From Streptomyces lunaelactis (GTDB taxonomy: Bacteria > Actinomycetota > Actinomycetes > Streptomycetales > Streptomycetaceae), in the NCBI RefSeq assembly GCF_003054555.1, contig NZ_CP026304.1, forward strand, positions 4,340,001 to 4,404,000: DNA of 64,000 nucleotides. The letters are read 5' to 3'. The notes beneath the pieces were generated by a model, which was given only the letters and a program-made list of their open reading frames with translations, searched no databases and was not told where the DNA came from. Shown here piece after piece: positions 56,013 to 64,000 of this stretch (positions are counted from its first letter, which is position 1; the number at the start of each line of letters is the position of its first letter). Both the position numbers and the translations under genes were made by a program.

Positions 56013-57235
56013 GTGCCGTCGGTCCGGAGGACGAGTACGACCCGCTGACGGATCCGCTGCCGCCGGGGGAGCTCGGCTCGCCGTGGTTCCGGCCGACAGG
56101 CGTTCCGGAGGAGGAGCTGCCCCAGCAGCCGCAGCCCGTGCAGCAGCCGCAGGAGTGGTACGACCCCGAGGGGTACCAGCGGGACTGGTACGTACAGCCG
56201 GAGCAGGAGCCGGCACCGCAGCCCCGGCCTCAGGCCCAGCCCCGGCCGCAGGCCCGGCCCCAGCGTCGGCCGATGCCCGATCCGCAGCCGATGTTCGACC
56301 CGGCTCCAGCACCGGAGCCGGTTCCGGCACCCCTGCCGGCGTCCGGTCCCCTACCCGTACCGGACGACGAGACCGTTGCCCTGCGTACCTCGGACACCCG
56401 CCGCGCGGCGGAGACCCCCACGGGTCCCGGTCGCGCCGAGCGCCGCAGGGCGGCCAAGGGCCGGGGCCGTAGGCGTCCTGAGCCCGCTCCCACCGCCTCC
56501 GACACCTCCGCGCCCGCCAAGCCCCTGTCGCGCGTCGAGGCCCGCCGTGCCGCGCGTGCGCTCAAGGACAGCCCCGCCGTCATCGCCAGCCGTGCCATCG
56601 GCGAACTCTTCATCTCCTTCGGCGTGCTGCTGCTGCTGTTCGTCACCTACCAGCTGTGGTGGACGAACGTCCGCGCCGGGCAGCAGGCCAACCAGGAGAC
56701 CAACAAGATCCAGGACGGCTGGGCGAAGGGCCGCACGCCGGGTGTGTTCGAGCCGGGTCAGGGCTTCGCCATCATGCACATCCCCAAGCTGGACGTGGTC
56801 GTCCCGATCGCCGAGGGCATCAGCAAGCCCAAGGTCCTCGACCGCGGCATGGTCGGCCACTACGCCGAGGGCAAGCTCGAGACCGCGATGCCCGCGGACA
56901 AGTCGGGCAACTTCGCTGTCGCGGGCCATCGCAACACGCACGGCGAACCGTTCCGGTACATCAACCGTCTCAAGCCGGGGGACCCGATCGTCGTTGAGAC
57001 GCAGGACGCGTACTACACGTACACGATGGCGAGCATCCTCCCCCAGACCTCGCCGTCGAACGTCGGCGTGATCGGTCCGGTGCCGCCGGGCTCCGGATTC
57101 ACGGAGCCGGGCAGGTACATCACGCTGACGACGTGCACGCCGGAATTCACGAGTACGTACCGAATGATCGTGTGGGGCAAGATGGTCGAGGAACGGCCGC
57201 GCAGCAAGGGCAAACCCGACGCGCTCGTCGGCTGA
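56009..57235 (+). CDS. srtE1: Class E sortase with long cytoplasmic N-terminus
   Basis: A 408-residue sortase. Residues 1-190 are Pro/Gln/Arg-rich and disordered; a helix follows (about 196-216, IGELFISFGVLLLLFVTYQLWW), then the barrel with His307 (VAGHRNTHG), Cys376 (ITLTTCTPEF) and Arg385 (TYRMIVW). GTG start overlapping the pabA stop. In S. coelicolor two neighbouring class E sortases here anchor the long chaplins needed for aerial growth; this one's position and long tail suggest SrtE1. The symbol rests on synteny. Confidence 0.85.
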   Translation: MSAVGPEDEYDPLTDPLPPGELGSPWFRPTGVPEEELPQQPQPVQQPQEWYDPEGYQRDWYVQPEQEPAPQPRPQAQPRPQARPQRRPMPDPQPMFDPAPAPEPVPAPLPASGPLPVPDDETVALRTSDTRRAAETPTGPGRAERRRAAKGRGRRRPEPAPTASDTSAPAKPLSRVEARRAARALKDSPAVIASRAIGELFISFGVLLLLFVTYQLWWTNVRAGQQANQETNKIQDGWAKGRTPGVFEPGQGFAIMHIPKLDVVVPIAEGISKPKVLDRGMVGHYAEGKLETAMPADKSGNFAVAGHRNTHGEPFRYINRLKPGDPIVVETQDAYYTYTMASILPQTSPSNVGVIGPVPPGSGFTEPGRYITLTTCTPEFTSTYRMIVWGKMVEERPRSKGKPDALVG

Positions 57236-57275
57236 ACGCAGTGGGCTGTGGGACTTCAAGACGGGAACAGGTGCA

Positions 57276-57953
57276 GTGTCACGTGCGCGTAGCCGGATCG
57301 TCGGCTCCATCAGTGTCTTCGGCGAGCTGCTGATCACAGCGGGCGTGGTGCTGGGGCTCTTCGTCGTCTACTCACTGTGGTGGACGAACGTCCTCGCCGA
57401 CCGCGAGGCCTCCAAGCAGGGCGACCAGATGCGCGACGGCTGGGCGAACAGCGGTCCCGGCGCCCTCGACACCAAGGACGGCATCGGCTTCCTCCACGTA
57501 CCCGCCATGAACAGCGGTGAGGTGCTGGTGAAGAAGGGCACCGACTCCAAGGCCCTGAACAACGGCATCGCCGGCTACTACACCGACCCGATCAAGTCGG
57601 CGCTCCCCTGGGACAGCAAGGGGAACTTCACGCTGGCCGCGCACCGGGACGGGCACGGAGCGAAGTTCCACAACATCCACAAGCTGAAGAACGGCGATGC
57701 GATCGTCTTCGAGACCCGGGACACCTGGTACGTCTACAAGGTCTACAAGGAGCTCAAGGAGACCTCGAAGTACAACGTGGCCGTGCTGCAGCCGGTCCCG
57801 AAGGAGTCGGGGAAGACGAAGCCGGGGCGCTACATCACGCTGACGACCTGTACGCCCGTCTTCACGTCGGACTACCGCTACATCGTCTGGGGCGAGCTGG
57901 AGCGCACGGTGAAGGTCGACAGCGACCGTACGCCGCCGGAGGAACTGCGCTAG
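57276..57953 (+). CDS. srtE2: Class E sortase
   Basis: A 225-residue sortase with one N-terminal helix (about 15-37, FGELLITAGVVLGLFVVYSLWW), similar to the helix of the preceding sortase, and a barrel with His123 (LAAHRDGHG), Cys192 (ITLTTCTPVF) and Arg201 (YRYIVW). The His loop (AAHRDGHG, not AGHRxTHG) and many lysines set it apart, suggesting a different substrate preference. GTG start with a weak GGGAAC site. By synteny it fits SrtE2 of S. coelicolor. A terminator follows. Confidence 0.85.
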   Translation: MSRARSRIVGSISVFGELLITAGVVLGLFVVYSLWWTNVLADREASKQGDQMRDGWANSGPGALDTKDGIGFLHVPAMNSGEVLVKKGTDSKALNNGIAGYYTDPIKSALPWDSKGNFTLAAHRDGHGAKFHNIHKLKNGDAIVFETRDTWYVYKVYKELKETSKYNVAVLQPVPKESGKTKPGRYITLTTCTPVFTSDYRYIVWGELERTVKVDSDRTPPEELR

Positions 57954-57998
57954 CCGCAGCGGTCGGCACGGACACGGCGGACGCTGCGGAAGCGAGAA

Positions 57999-58028
57999 GC
58001 CCCGGCATCCTTGGTTGGGTGCCGGGGC
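57999..58028. terminator. Terminator between the last sortase gene and pknB
   Basis: A 12-bp stem (57999-58010 with 58017-58028), one mismatch and a 6-nt loop, between convergent genes. Confidence 0.8.
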
Positions 58029-58064
58029 ATCTGCCGTACGGAGTGCTGTTACGGAGGAGGGCGG

Positions 58065-60041
58065 CTAGCCGTCGCCGCCGCCGATGAATCCGCCGCCGTT
58101 GCCGCCGCCGTTGCCGCCGCCGCCGACAGTGGTGAGGGTGACCGTCGTGGTCGCCGGGTCCACCTGGGTGCCGGGCTGCGGGTCGGTGTTGGTGACCAAG
58201 GCGTTGTCGTCCTGCGAGCTTCCAGGAGCGAACCCGACGGTTGTGAATCCGCTCTGTGCCAGCTGCTGCTTTGCCTGGGCGACCGTCATACCCCGGATCT
58301 GGGGAACCGGAACCTGCGGTGTCTGCGGGCCCTTGGAGACGGTCAGGGTGATCGTCGCGCCCTTGGCCGCCTTCGAGTTGCCCGCCGGGTCCTGCTTGAT
58401 GACCTGGCCCGCCGGCTCGGTGGAGTCCACGTCGACCCGCGCGACCGTGAATTCGAGGCCTTCGAGCTGGGCCTTGGCGGCGTCGAACTGCGCGCCCACC
58501 ACCGGAGGCACCGGCACCTTGGTCTGCTTGGCGACGGTGAGGGTGACCGTGGAGTTCTTCTCGGCCTGAGCACCGCCCACCGGGCTCTGCGTGAGGACAG
58601 TGCCGGGATCCTCGTCGGACTCGATCTCCTTGGTCTTGACCTTGAAGACCTTGCCCTCCAGGATCTGCGTCGCCTTGTCCACCGGCTTGTCCGTGACGTC
58701 GGGGACCTCGATCTTGGGGGCGCCCTCGGAGACGACGACCTGGACGGTGTCGCCCTCCTTCATCTTGCCCCCGTCCGGAGTCTGGGTGCAGATACTGCCC
58801 TTCGGCTGGTCGCACCGGTCCGTGCCGGACTGCGCGACCTCCACGCCTGCATTGGTCGCCAGAACCTTGGCCTCATCGAAGGTCTTGCCCACGAGCAGCG
58901 GCACCGGCACATCGCCGTTGCCGCCCCCGCCGCCGAAGACCGACTTGCCGATCAGTACCGCGCCGACCAGTACGAGGATGCCCGCGAGCACCAGCAGGAT
59001 CGTCGAGGTGTTCGACTTCTTCTGGCGGCGGCGGTCGGGGCGGTCGTCGTAACCGCCGTAGCCGCCGCCGTCGGGGTTCACCGGCGGGAGCATCGACGTC
59101 TGGCCGGCCGGGTCGGCCTGGCGCAGTGCCGTGGTCGGCTGGTCGTCCGAGCCGTAGCCGCCGTAGCCGACCGAGCCCATCGCCGCCGTCGCCGCGACCG
59201 GCTGGCCGTCGAGGCAGGCCTCGATGTCCGCGCGCATCTCGTCGGCCGACTGGTAGCGGTAGTCGGGGTCCTTGACCAGGGCCTTCAGGACGATGGCGTC
59301 CATCTCGGGCGTGATCTCGGGGTCGAAGTTGCTCGGCGGCTGCGGCTCTTCCCGTACGTGCTGATACGCCACGGCCACCGGGGAGTCGCCCACGAAGGGG
59401 GGACGGACGGTGAGGAGCTCGTAGAGCAGGCAGCCCGTGGAGTACAGGTCGGAGCGCGCGTCGACCTGCTCGCCCTTGGCCTGCTCCGGGGACAGGTACT
59501 GGGCGGTGCCGATCACGGCCGCGGTCTGGGTCATCGTCATCCCGGAGTCGCCCATGGCGCGGGCGATGCCGAAGTCCATGACCTTGACCTGGCCGGTGCG
59601 CGTCAGCATGACGTTCGCCGGCTTGATGTCGCGGTGGACGATTCCGGCGCGGTGCGAGTACTCCAGCGCCTGGAGGATGCCGATGGTCATCTCGAGGGTG
59701 CGCTCGGGCAGCAGTCTGCGCCCGGAGTGCAGCAGCTCTCTGAGCGTGGACCCGTCGACGTACTCCATCACGATGTACGGGATCGAGACCCCGTCGACGT
59801 AGTCCTCGCCCGTGTCGTAGACAGCGACGATCGCGGGGTGATTGAGCGAGGCGGCCGACTGGGCCTCACGGCGGAACCGGGCCTGGAAGGACGGATCGCG
59901 GGCGAGGTCGGCCCGCAGCGTCTTCACGGCGACGGTGCGGCCGAGCCGGGTGTCGTGGGCGAGGTAGACCTCCGCCATGCCACCACGGCCGAGCACCGAG
60001 CCCAGTTCGTACCGGCCGCCGAGGCGACGCGGCTCTTCCAT
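58065..60041 (-). CDS. pknB: Ser/Thr kinase PknB with four PASTA domains
   Basis: Transmembrane kinase that senses lipid II or muropeptides and controls wall growth and division. The 658-residue product has an active kinase domain (Lys40, HRDIKPAN 136-143, DFG 156-158), a Gly-rich linker, one helix (346-366, TILLVLAGILVLVGAVLIGKS) and four extracellular PASTA repeats (about 375-640), ending Gly-rich. ATG at 60041 (MEEPRRLGGRYELG), the family start. Last gene of the PP2C-ftsW-pbpA-pknB operon. The MurJ pseudokinase gene at 20.5 kb is a likely target. Confidence 0.95.
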   Translation of the reverse strand: MEEPRRLGGRYELGSVLGRGGMAEVYLAHDTRLGRTVAVKTLRADLARDPSFQARFRREAQSAASLNHPAIVAVYDTGEDYVDGVSIPYIVMEYVDGSTLRELLHSGRRLLPERTLEMTIGILQALEYSHRAGIVHRDIKPANVMLTRTGQVKVMDFGIARAMGDSGMTMTQTAAVIGTAQYLSPEQAKGEQVDARSDLYSTGCLLYELLTVRPPFVGDSPVAVAYQHVREEPQPPSNFDPEITPEMDAIVLKALVKDPDYRYQSADEMRADIEACLDGQPVAATAAMGSVGYGGYGSDDQPTTALRQADPAGQTSMLPPVNPDGGGYGGYDDRPDRRRQKKSNTSTILLVLAGILVLVGAVLIGKSVFGGGGGNGDVPVPLLVGKTFDEAKVLATNAGVEVAQSGTDRCDQPKGSICTQTPDGGKMKEGDTVQVVVSEGAPKIEVPDVTDKPVDKATQILEGKVFKVKTKEIESDEDPGTVLTQSPVGGAQAEKNSTVTLTVAKQTKVPVPPVVGAQFDAAKAQLEGLEFTVARVDVDSTEPAGQVIKQDPAGNSKAAKGATITLTVSKGPQTPQVPVPQIRGMTVAQAKQQLAQSGFTTVGFAPGSSQDDNALVTNTDPQPGTQVDPATTTVTLTTVGGGGNGGGNGGGFIGGGDG

Positions 60042-60209
60042 AACTGTTCCAGCCCTCTCCGTCAGTCCCGACCGCACCCGTGTGTGGTCCGGCGGTGTGC
60101 TGTTCGCGCATACGCTACCGGCCACGCCGCACCTGATCCGCCCGTGACCGTCACCTGATACCCGACCGGTATCGCAATGTGCAGGTATGGGCGCCAGACG
60201 TGATCCGCG

Positions 60210-61670
60210 TCACTTCTTGCTGTCCAGTACCGCCTGCATCACGTCCTTGGCGATGGGGGCCGCGAGGCCGCCGCCGCTGATGTCGTCGCGCTTGGCCTCG
60301 CTGTCCTCGACCACGACCGCGACGGCGACAGTAGATCCGTCGGCGGCCTTCGCGTACGAGATGAACCAGGCGTACGGGTTCTTGCTGTTGTTCTCGCCGT
60401 GCTGGGCGGTGCCCGTCTTGCCGCCGACGGTCACGTCATCGATCTTGGCGTTGCCGCCGGTGCCGTTCTCGACGACGTTCTCCATCATCTGCTGGAGGAG
60501 CTGCGCGTTCTTCTGGGAGAGCGGGCGGCTCATCTCCTGCGGCTCGGTCTTCTCGATGACGTCGAGGTTGGGCGCTTCCAGCTGGTCGATCATGTACGGC
60601 TTCATCAGCTTGCCGTCGTTGGCGATCGCCGCGGTGACCATGGCCATCTGGAGGGGGGTGGTGGCGGTGTTGAACTGTCCGATGGAGGAGAGGGAGTTCT
60701 GGGGGCGGTCCATCGCCTTGTCGTAGACGGAGGCGGCCGCGCGTACCGGGATGTCGATCTCCGGGTTGTTGAATCCGAACTTCTGCGCCGTCTCCACCAT
60801 CTTGTCGCGGGTGACCTTGTCGCCGAGGTTGGCGAAGACGGAGTTGCAGGAGACCTTGAGCGCCTGGTTGAGGCTGGCGTTCTTGCAGCCGTTGGCGTGG
60901 TTGACCATCGGAACACGGGTGGTGGGCAGGAGGAACGGCTCAGGGGTGTCGGTGGCCGCGTCGATGTCGTCGACGACGCCGTGCTCCAGGGCCGCGGCCG
61001 CGGTGACCACCTTGAAGGTGGAGCCGGGCGGGTAGACCTCGCGCAGTGCGCGGTTGAGCTTCGGCTTGTCCTTGTCGCGCTCCAGCGCCAGCCACGCCTT
61101 CTCGTCCTTGCCGGAGTAGCCGGCGAAGGTGGCGGGGTCGTACGAGGGTGTGGAGGCCAGCGCGAGGATCTTGCCCGTCTTGGGGTCGATCGCGGCGACG
61201 GCGCCCTTCTTGTTGCCGAGGCCGTCGTAGGCGGCCTTCTGGGCGGCTCCGTTGAGGGTGGTGACGACGTTGCCGCCCTTCTTCTTGTCGCCGGTGAACA
61301 TCGCCATCGTGCGGTCGAAGAAGAGCTGGTCGCTGTTGCCGGTGAGGATGCCGTCCTCGATCTTCTCGATCTGGTTGGCGTCGTAGGCCTGCGAGGCGTA
61401 TCCGGTCACCGGGGCCCACATGGGGCCGTTGACGTAGGTGCGCTTGTACTTGAAGTACTCGTCGTTCGAGTCGACTGAGCCGGTGATGGGCTTGCCGTCG
61501 ACGATGATGTTGCCGCGCTCGCTGGCGTACCGCTCGATCTGGATCCGTTTGTTCTTGGAGTTCGTGTTCAGGTCTTCGGCCTGGACGTACTGGAGCCAGT
61601 TGGTGCGCACCATCAGGGCGAGGACGAGCAGGCCGCAGAAGATGGCGATCCGGCGCAGGGGCTTGTTCAC
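60210..61670 (-). CDS. pbpA: Class B penicillin-binding protein (transpeptidase, PbpA type)
   Basis: Cross-links septal or lateral-wall peptidoglycan. The 486-residue product has one N-terminal helix (RRIAIFCGLLVLALMVRTNW), a dimerisation domain, and a transpeptidase domain with Ser217 and Lys220 (YPPGSTFK), SCN (274-276) and KTGTA near residue 425. It is short for the family and has no PASTA tail, as in mycobacterial PbpA. GTG start overlapping the ftsW/rodA stop by 4 nt. The SEDS polymerase before it is its probable partner. Confidence 0.94.
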   Translation of the reverse strand: MNKPLRRIAIFCGLLVLALMVRTNWLQYVQAEDLNTNSKNKRIQIERYASERGNIIVDGKPITGSVDSNDEYFKYKRTYVNGPMWAPVTGYASQAYDANQIEKIEDGILTGNSDQLFFDRTMAMFTGDKKKGGNVVTTLNGAAQKAAYDGLGNKKGAVAAIDPKTGKILALASTPSYDPATFAGYSGKDEKAWLALERDKDKPKLNRALREVYPPGSTFKVVTAAAALEHGVVDDIDAATDTPEPFLLPTTRVPMVNHANGCKNASLNQALKVSCNSVFANLGDKVTRDKMVETAQKFGFNNPEIDIPVRAAASVYDKAMDRPQNSLSSIGQFNTATTPLQMAMVTAAIANDGKLMKPYMIDQLEAPNLDVIEKTEPQEMSRPLSQKNAQLLQQMMENVVENGTGGNAKIDDVTVGGKTGTAQHGENNSKNPYAWFISYAKAADGSTVAVAVVVEDSEAKRDDISGGGLAAPIAKDVMQAVLDSKK

Positions 61671-63085
61671 GGTCGGACCACCTGGGTCATCTCGGCGTCG
61701 GGGGACGGGGCGGGAGCCGGCGCGGGACGGCGCGCGGTGTCGCTGATACGGATGAGGATCCCGATCAGAGCCCAGTTGGCGATCACGGAAGAACCGCCGG
61801 CCGCGACGAACGGCATCGTCATACCGGTCAGCGGGATGAGGCCCATCACACCGCCGGCGACGACGAAGACCTGGATGGCGAAGGCTCCGGAGAGGCCGAT
61901 CGCGAGGAGCTTGCCGAAGGGGTCGCGGGCGGCGAGGGCGGTGCGTACACCGCGCTCCACGATCAGACCGTAGATCAGCAGGAACGCCATCATCCCGGCC
62001 AGGCCCAGCTCTTCGCCAACCGTGGAGAGGATGAAGTCGGCGTTGGCGGCGAAGCCGATGAGGTCGGAGTTGCCCTGGCCCAGTCCGGTGCCGAGGGTGC
62101 CGCCGGAGCCGAAGGACATGATCGCGTTGGAGATCTGCTCGCAGGCACCGCTCGTGTCGGTCGAGTAGCAGGCGAACGGGTCGAGCCAGGCGTTGACGCG
62201 GGACTGGACGTGGGGTTCGAAGGTGGCCACGCCGACCGCTCCGGCCGCGGACATCAGCAGGCCGAAGACGATCCAGCTGGTGCGTTCCGTGGCGACGTAC
62301 AGCATGATCACGAAGAGGCCGAAGAACAGCAGCGAGGTGCCGAGGTCCGTCTCGAAGACGAGGATCAGGATCGAGATGGCCCAGACGACCAGAATCGGTC
62401 CGAGGTCACGGCCCCGTGGCAGATACAGGCCCATGAAGCGGCGGCTGGCGAGCGCCAGGGCATCGCGCTTCACCATCAGGTAGCCGGAGAAGAAGACCGC
62501 GATGATGATCTTCGCGAACTCTCCGGGCTGGATGGAGAAGGGGCCGAGGCTGATCCAGATCTTCGCGCCGTTCACCGAGGGGAAGAACATGGGCAGGATC
62601 AGCAGGAGCAGCGCCACCGCCATGGAGATGTACGTGTAGCGCTGCAGGATGCGGTGGTCTTTGAGGATGAGCAGCACGGCGACGAAGAGAGCGATGCCGA
62701 TCGCGGAGTACAGCAGCTGCTTGGGGGCGTCGGGGCTGAAGGCGCCGAACAGGGTCTCGGCGCGCGCGATGAGGCGCGGAGACTGGTCGAGCCGCCAGAC
62801 CAGAACCAGCCCGAGACCGTTCAGCAGCGTCGCCAGGGGCAGCAGCAGCGGGTCGGCGTACTTGGCGAACTTCCGCACCACAAGGTGGGCCACGCCCGCG
62901 AGGAGGCCGAGGCCGAGCCCGTAACCGAGTACTCCGGTGGGCAGCTCGCCGTCCATGGCGAGGCCCACATTGATGTACGCGAACACCGGGATGGCAACGG
63001 CGAACGCGAGCAGCATCAGCTCGGTGTTGCGGCGGCTCGGTGCTTCGATCGCGCCGATCGTGGTGGTGTTGGTGACAACGCTCAT
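61667..63085 (-). CDS. SEDS family glycosyltransferase (FtsW/RodA type)
   Basis: Polymerises lipid II glycan strands with its paired class B penicillin-binding protein. The 472-residue product has about twelve helices and the SEDS motifs: WISLGPFSIQPGEFAKIII (the PSEhaK-like QPGE), ETDLGTSLLFFGLFVIML, and TGMTMPFVAAGGSSVIANW. Whether it belongs with FtsW (septal) or RodA cannot be settled by eye; the pknB/pbpA neighbourhood matches the mycobacterial RodA-PbpA pair. ATG start without a clear ribosome site, 26 nt after the phosphatase gene. Confidence 0.92.
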   Translation of the reverse strand: MSVVTNTTTIGAIEAPSRRNTELMLLAFAVAIPVFAYINVGLAMDGELPTGVLGYGLGLGLLAGVAHLVVRKFAKYADPLLLPLATLLNGLGLVLVWRLDQSPRLIARAETLFGAFSPDAPKQLLYSAIGIALFVAVLLILKDHRILQRYTYISMAVALLLLILPMFFPSVNGAKIWISLGPFSIQPGEFAKIIIAVFFSGYLMVKRDALALASRRFMGLYLPRGRDLGPILVVWAISILILVFETDLGTSLLFFGLFVIMLYVATERTSWIVFGLLMSAAGAVGVATFEPHVQSRVNAWLDPFACYSTDTSGACEQISNAIMSFGSGGTLGTGLGQGNSDLIGFAANADFILSTVGEELGLAGMMAFLLIYGLIVERGVRTALAARDPFGKLLAIGLSGAFAIQVFVVAGGVMGLIPLTGMTMPFVAAGGSSVIANWALIGILIRISDTARRPAPAPAPSPDAEMTQVVRP

Positions 63086-63110
63086 GGTGAAGGAGGCCCC
63101 CTACGGCCGA

Positions 63111-64000
63111 CTACTGCTTACCGCAGTTCGAGGCCAGCTTCTGCTCCTCCTCCGAGAGGGTGGGGCCCGGAGTGGGAGTAGGTGCGTTCGGCTTGGTCTG
63201 TGCGTTCTGGGTGGTGGGCTTGCCGGTGGTGCCGCCGGCCTCGCCCTCGCCGGGCGGCGGCGTGCTCGCGCGGTCGGCGGCATCGCGGCGCTGCTCGTCC
63301 TTCTTGCAGGCGGCGGCCTGGTCGGCGAGCTCCTGGATCTTCGTGCGCGCCTTGTCGAGGCCGTCCTCGGTGATCGTCGCCTCGACCTGCTTGCGCTGGT
63401 AGGGCGGGAGGTACTTGAGTTCGATCTCGGGGTGGTCCTTCTGGACCTTCGAGAGCGAGACCCAGGCCAGGTCCTGGCTGATGCCCTGGTAGAGGGCCAC
63501 GTGCTCGTTGTTGGAGCCGACGAAGTACTGGGTCTGGGTCCAGCGGTAGCCGCCGTACAGACCGCCGCCGACGACCGCCAGGGCGAGCACGATGTAGAAG
63601 GATCTCTTCAGCCACCTGCGGCCGCCGCGCGGCTTGATGAAGTCCTCGTCGCTGTACGCGCCGAAGCTGCCCTCCGGCGGCATTCCGCCGTACCCCATGT
63701 CGTCGCCGCTTCCGGGCGGGCCGAAGCCGCCGGAGTGCTGCGGCGGTACGGGGCGGCCGAGGCCGGCCGCGCGCCCCGCCGGGGTCTGCATGGCGCCGCC
63801 GTCGTTCAGCTGGAGCTGGTTCTCGGCGACCGCGCCGACCACGACCGGGGTGTCGTTGAGCTGGGCGGCCAGGGTGTCGTTGGAGTCGGTGTCGAGGACG
63901 TCGGCGACGATGCAGGTGATGTTGTCGGGGCCGCCGCCGCGCAGCGCGAGCTGGATCAGCGCCTGCACGGTCTCCTGCGGGCCCTGGTAGTCGGCGAGGG
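63111..64000 (-). CDS. PP2C-type Ser/Thr phosphatase (PstP), N-terminus outside the window
   Basis: Membrane phosphatase that reverses PknB phosphorylation. The visible part begins LADYQGPQETVQALIQLALRGGGPDNITCIVADV: GGPDNIT is the last metal-binding PP2C motif. A linker, one helix (RSFYIVLALAVVGGGLYGGY) and an extracellular domain of about 110 residues with a Pro/Thr-rich end (GPTLSEEEQKLASNCGKQ) follow. It heads the phosphatase-SEDS-pbpA-pknB operon. In actinobacteria FHA protein genes are usually upstream, here beyond the edge. Confidence 0.92.
   Translation of the reverse strand, partial: LADYQGPQETVQALIQLALRGGGPDNITCIVADVLDTDSNDTLAAQLNDTPVVVGAVAENQLQLNDGGAMQTPAGRAAGLGRPVPPQHSGGFGPPGSGDDMGYGGMPPEGSFGAYSDEDFIKPRGGRRWLKRSFYIVLALAVVGGGLYGGYRWTQTQYFVGSNNEHVALYQGISQDLAWVSLSKVQKDHPEIELKYLPPYQRKQVEATITEDGLDKARTKIQELADQAAACKKDEQRRDAADRASTPPPGEGEAGGTTGKPTTQNAQTKPNAPTPTPGPTLSEEEQKLASNCGKQ

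Overview
The window is a chromosomal segment from a Streptomyces species (high-GC actinomycete), centred on the replication origin. The evidence is the rpmH - oriC - dnaA - dnaN - gnd - recF - dciA - gyrB - gyrA order, many parS sites (consensus TGTTTCACGTGAAACA) beside parAB, crgA, femX, class E sortases, frequent GTG/TTG starts and very strong third-position GC. Nearly all of it is conserved core genome. I see no prophage, insertion sequence, CRISPR array or biosynthetic cluster.

Left part (1-11 kb): the end of a MATE transporter gene, then the leftward rpsF-ssb-rpsR-rplI operon. Next come rightward cell-wall genes (small membrane protein, femX, an alanine-racemase-like gene), a leftward GT87 glycosyltransferase and a class A penicillin-binding protein. 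Region 10.8-14.1 kb: a PadR repressor gene behind a 35-bp palindrome, myo-inositol-1-phosphate synthase, and an MFS transporter. Region 14-25.4 kb: cca faces away from a rightward run of a DUF6049-type exported protein, murJ, a membrane pseudokinase, sigM and its anti-sigma factor, then trxB-trxA under a SigR-type promoter.

Region 25.4-32.3 kb: leftward GNAT, parB, parA, rsmG, jag, yidC, yidD, rnpA and rpmH. The origin (34.46-35.27 kb) carries at least sixteen DnaA-box-like 9-mers and, at its dnaN end, a DnaA-trio element (CTACTACTACTG). Right of it lie dnaA, dnaN, gnd, recF, dciA, gyrB, gyrA and a DUF3566 gene. tRNA-Ile, a tiny DLW-39 gene, a broken and an intact copy of an exported-protein gene, a Ser/Thr kinase, an HTH gene and tRNA-Ala follow.

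From 50 to 64 kb: small Streptomyces-type proteins, a cyclophilin, a rhomboid protease, a cluster of four perfect DnaA boxes, crgA, a DUF881 protein, three class E sortases flanking pabA, and the leftward PP2C - ftsW/rodA - pbpA - pknB division and wall-growth operon, cut off by the window end.

Sites most worth attention: two parS sites each in the centre of a perfect terminator-like palindrome (14.12-14.20 kb); seven parS sites all left of oriC and none noticed to the right; a DnaA-box cluster 18 kb from oriC; the DnaA-trio element; a collapsed, frameshifted paralogue at 45.7 kb; and MurJ with its pseudokinase encoded as separate proteins. No clearly unknown multi-gene system is visible. The least explained genes are the DUF6049 protein, the exported-protein pair, and the alanine-racemase-like gene beside femX.
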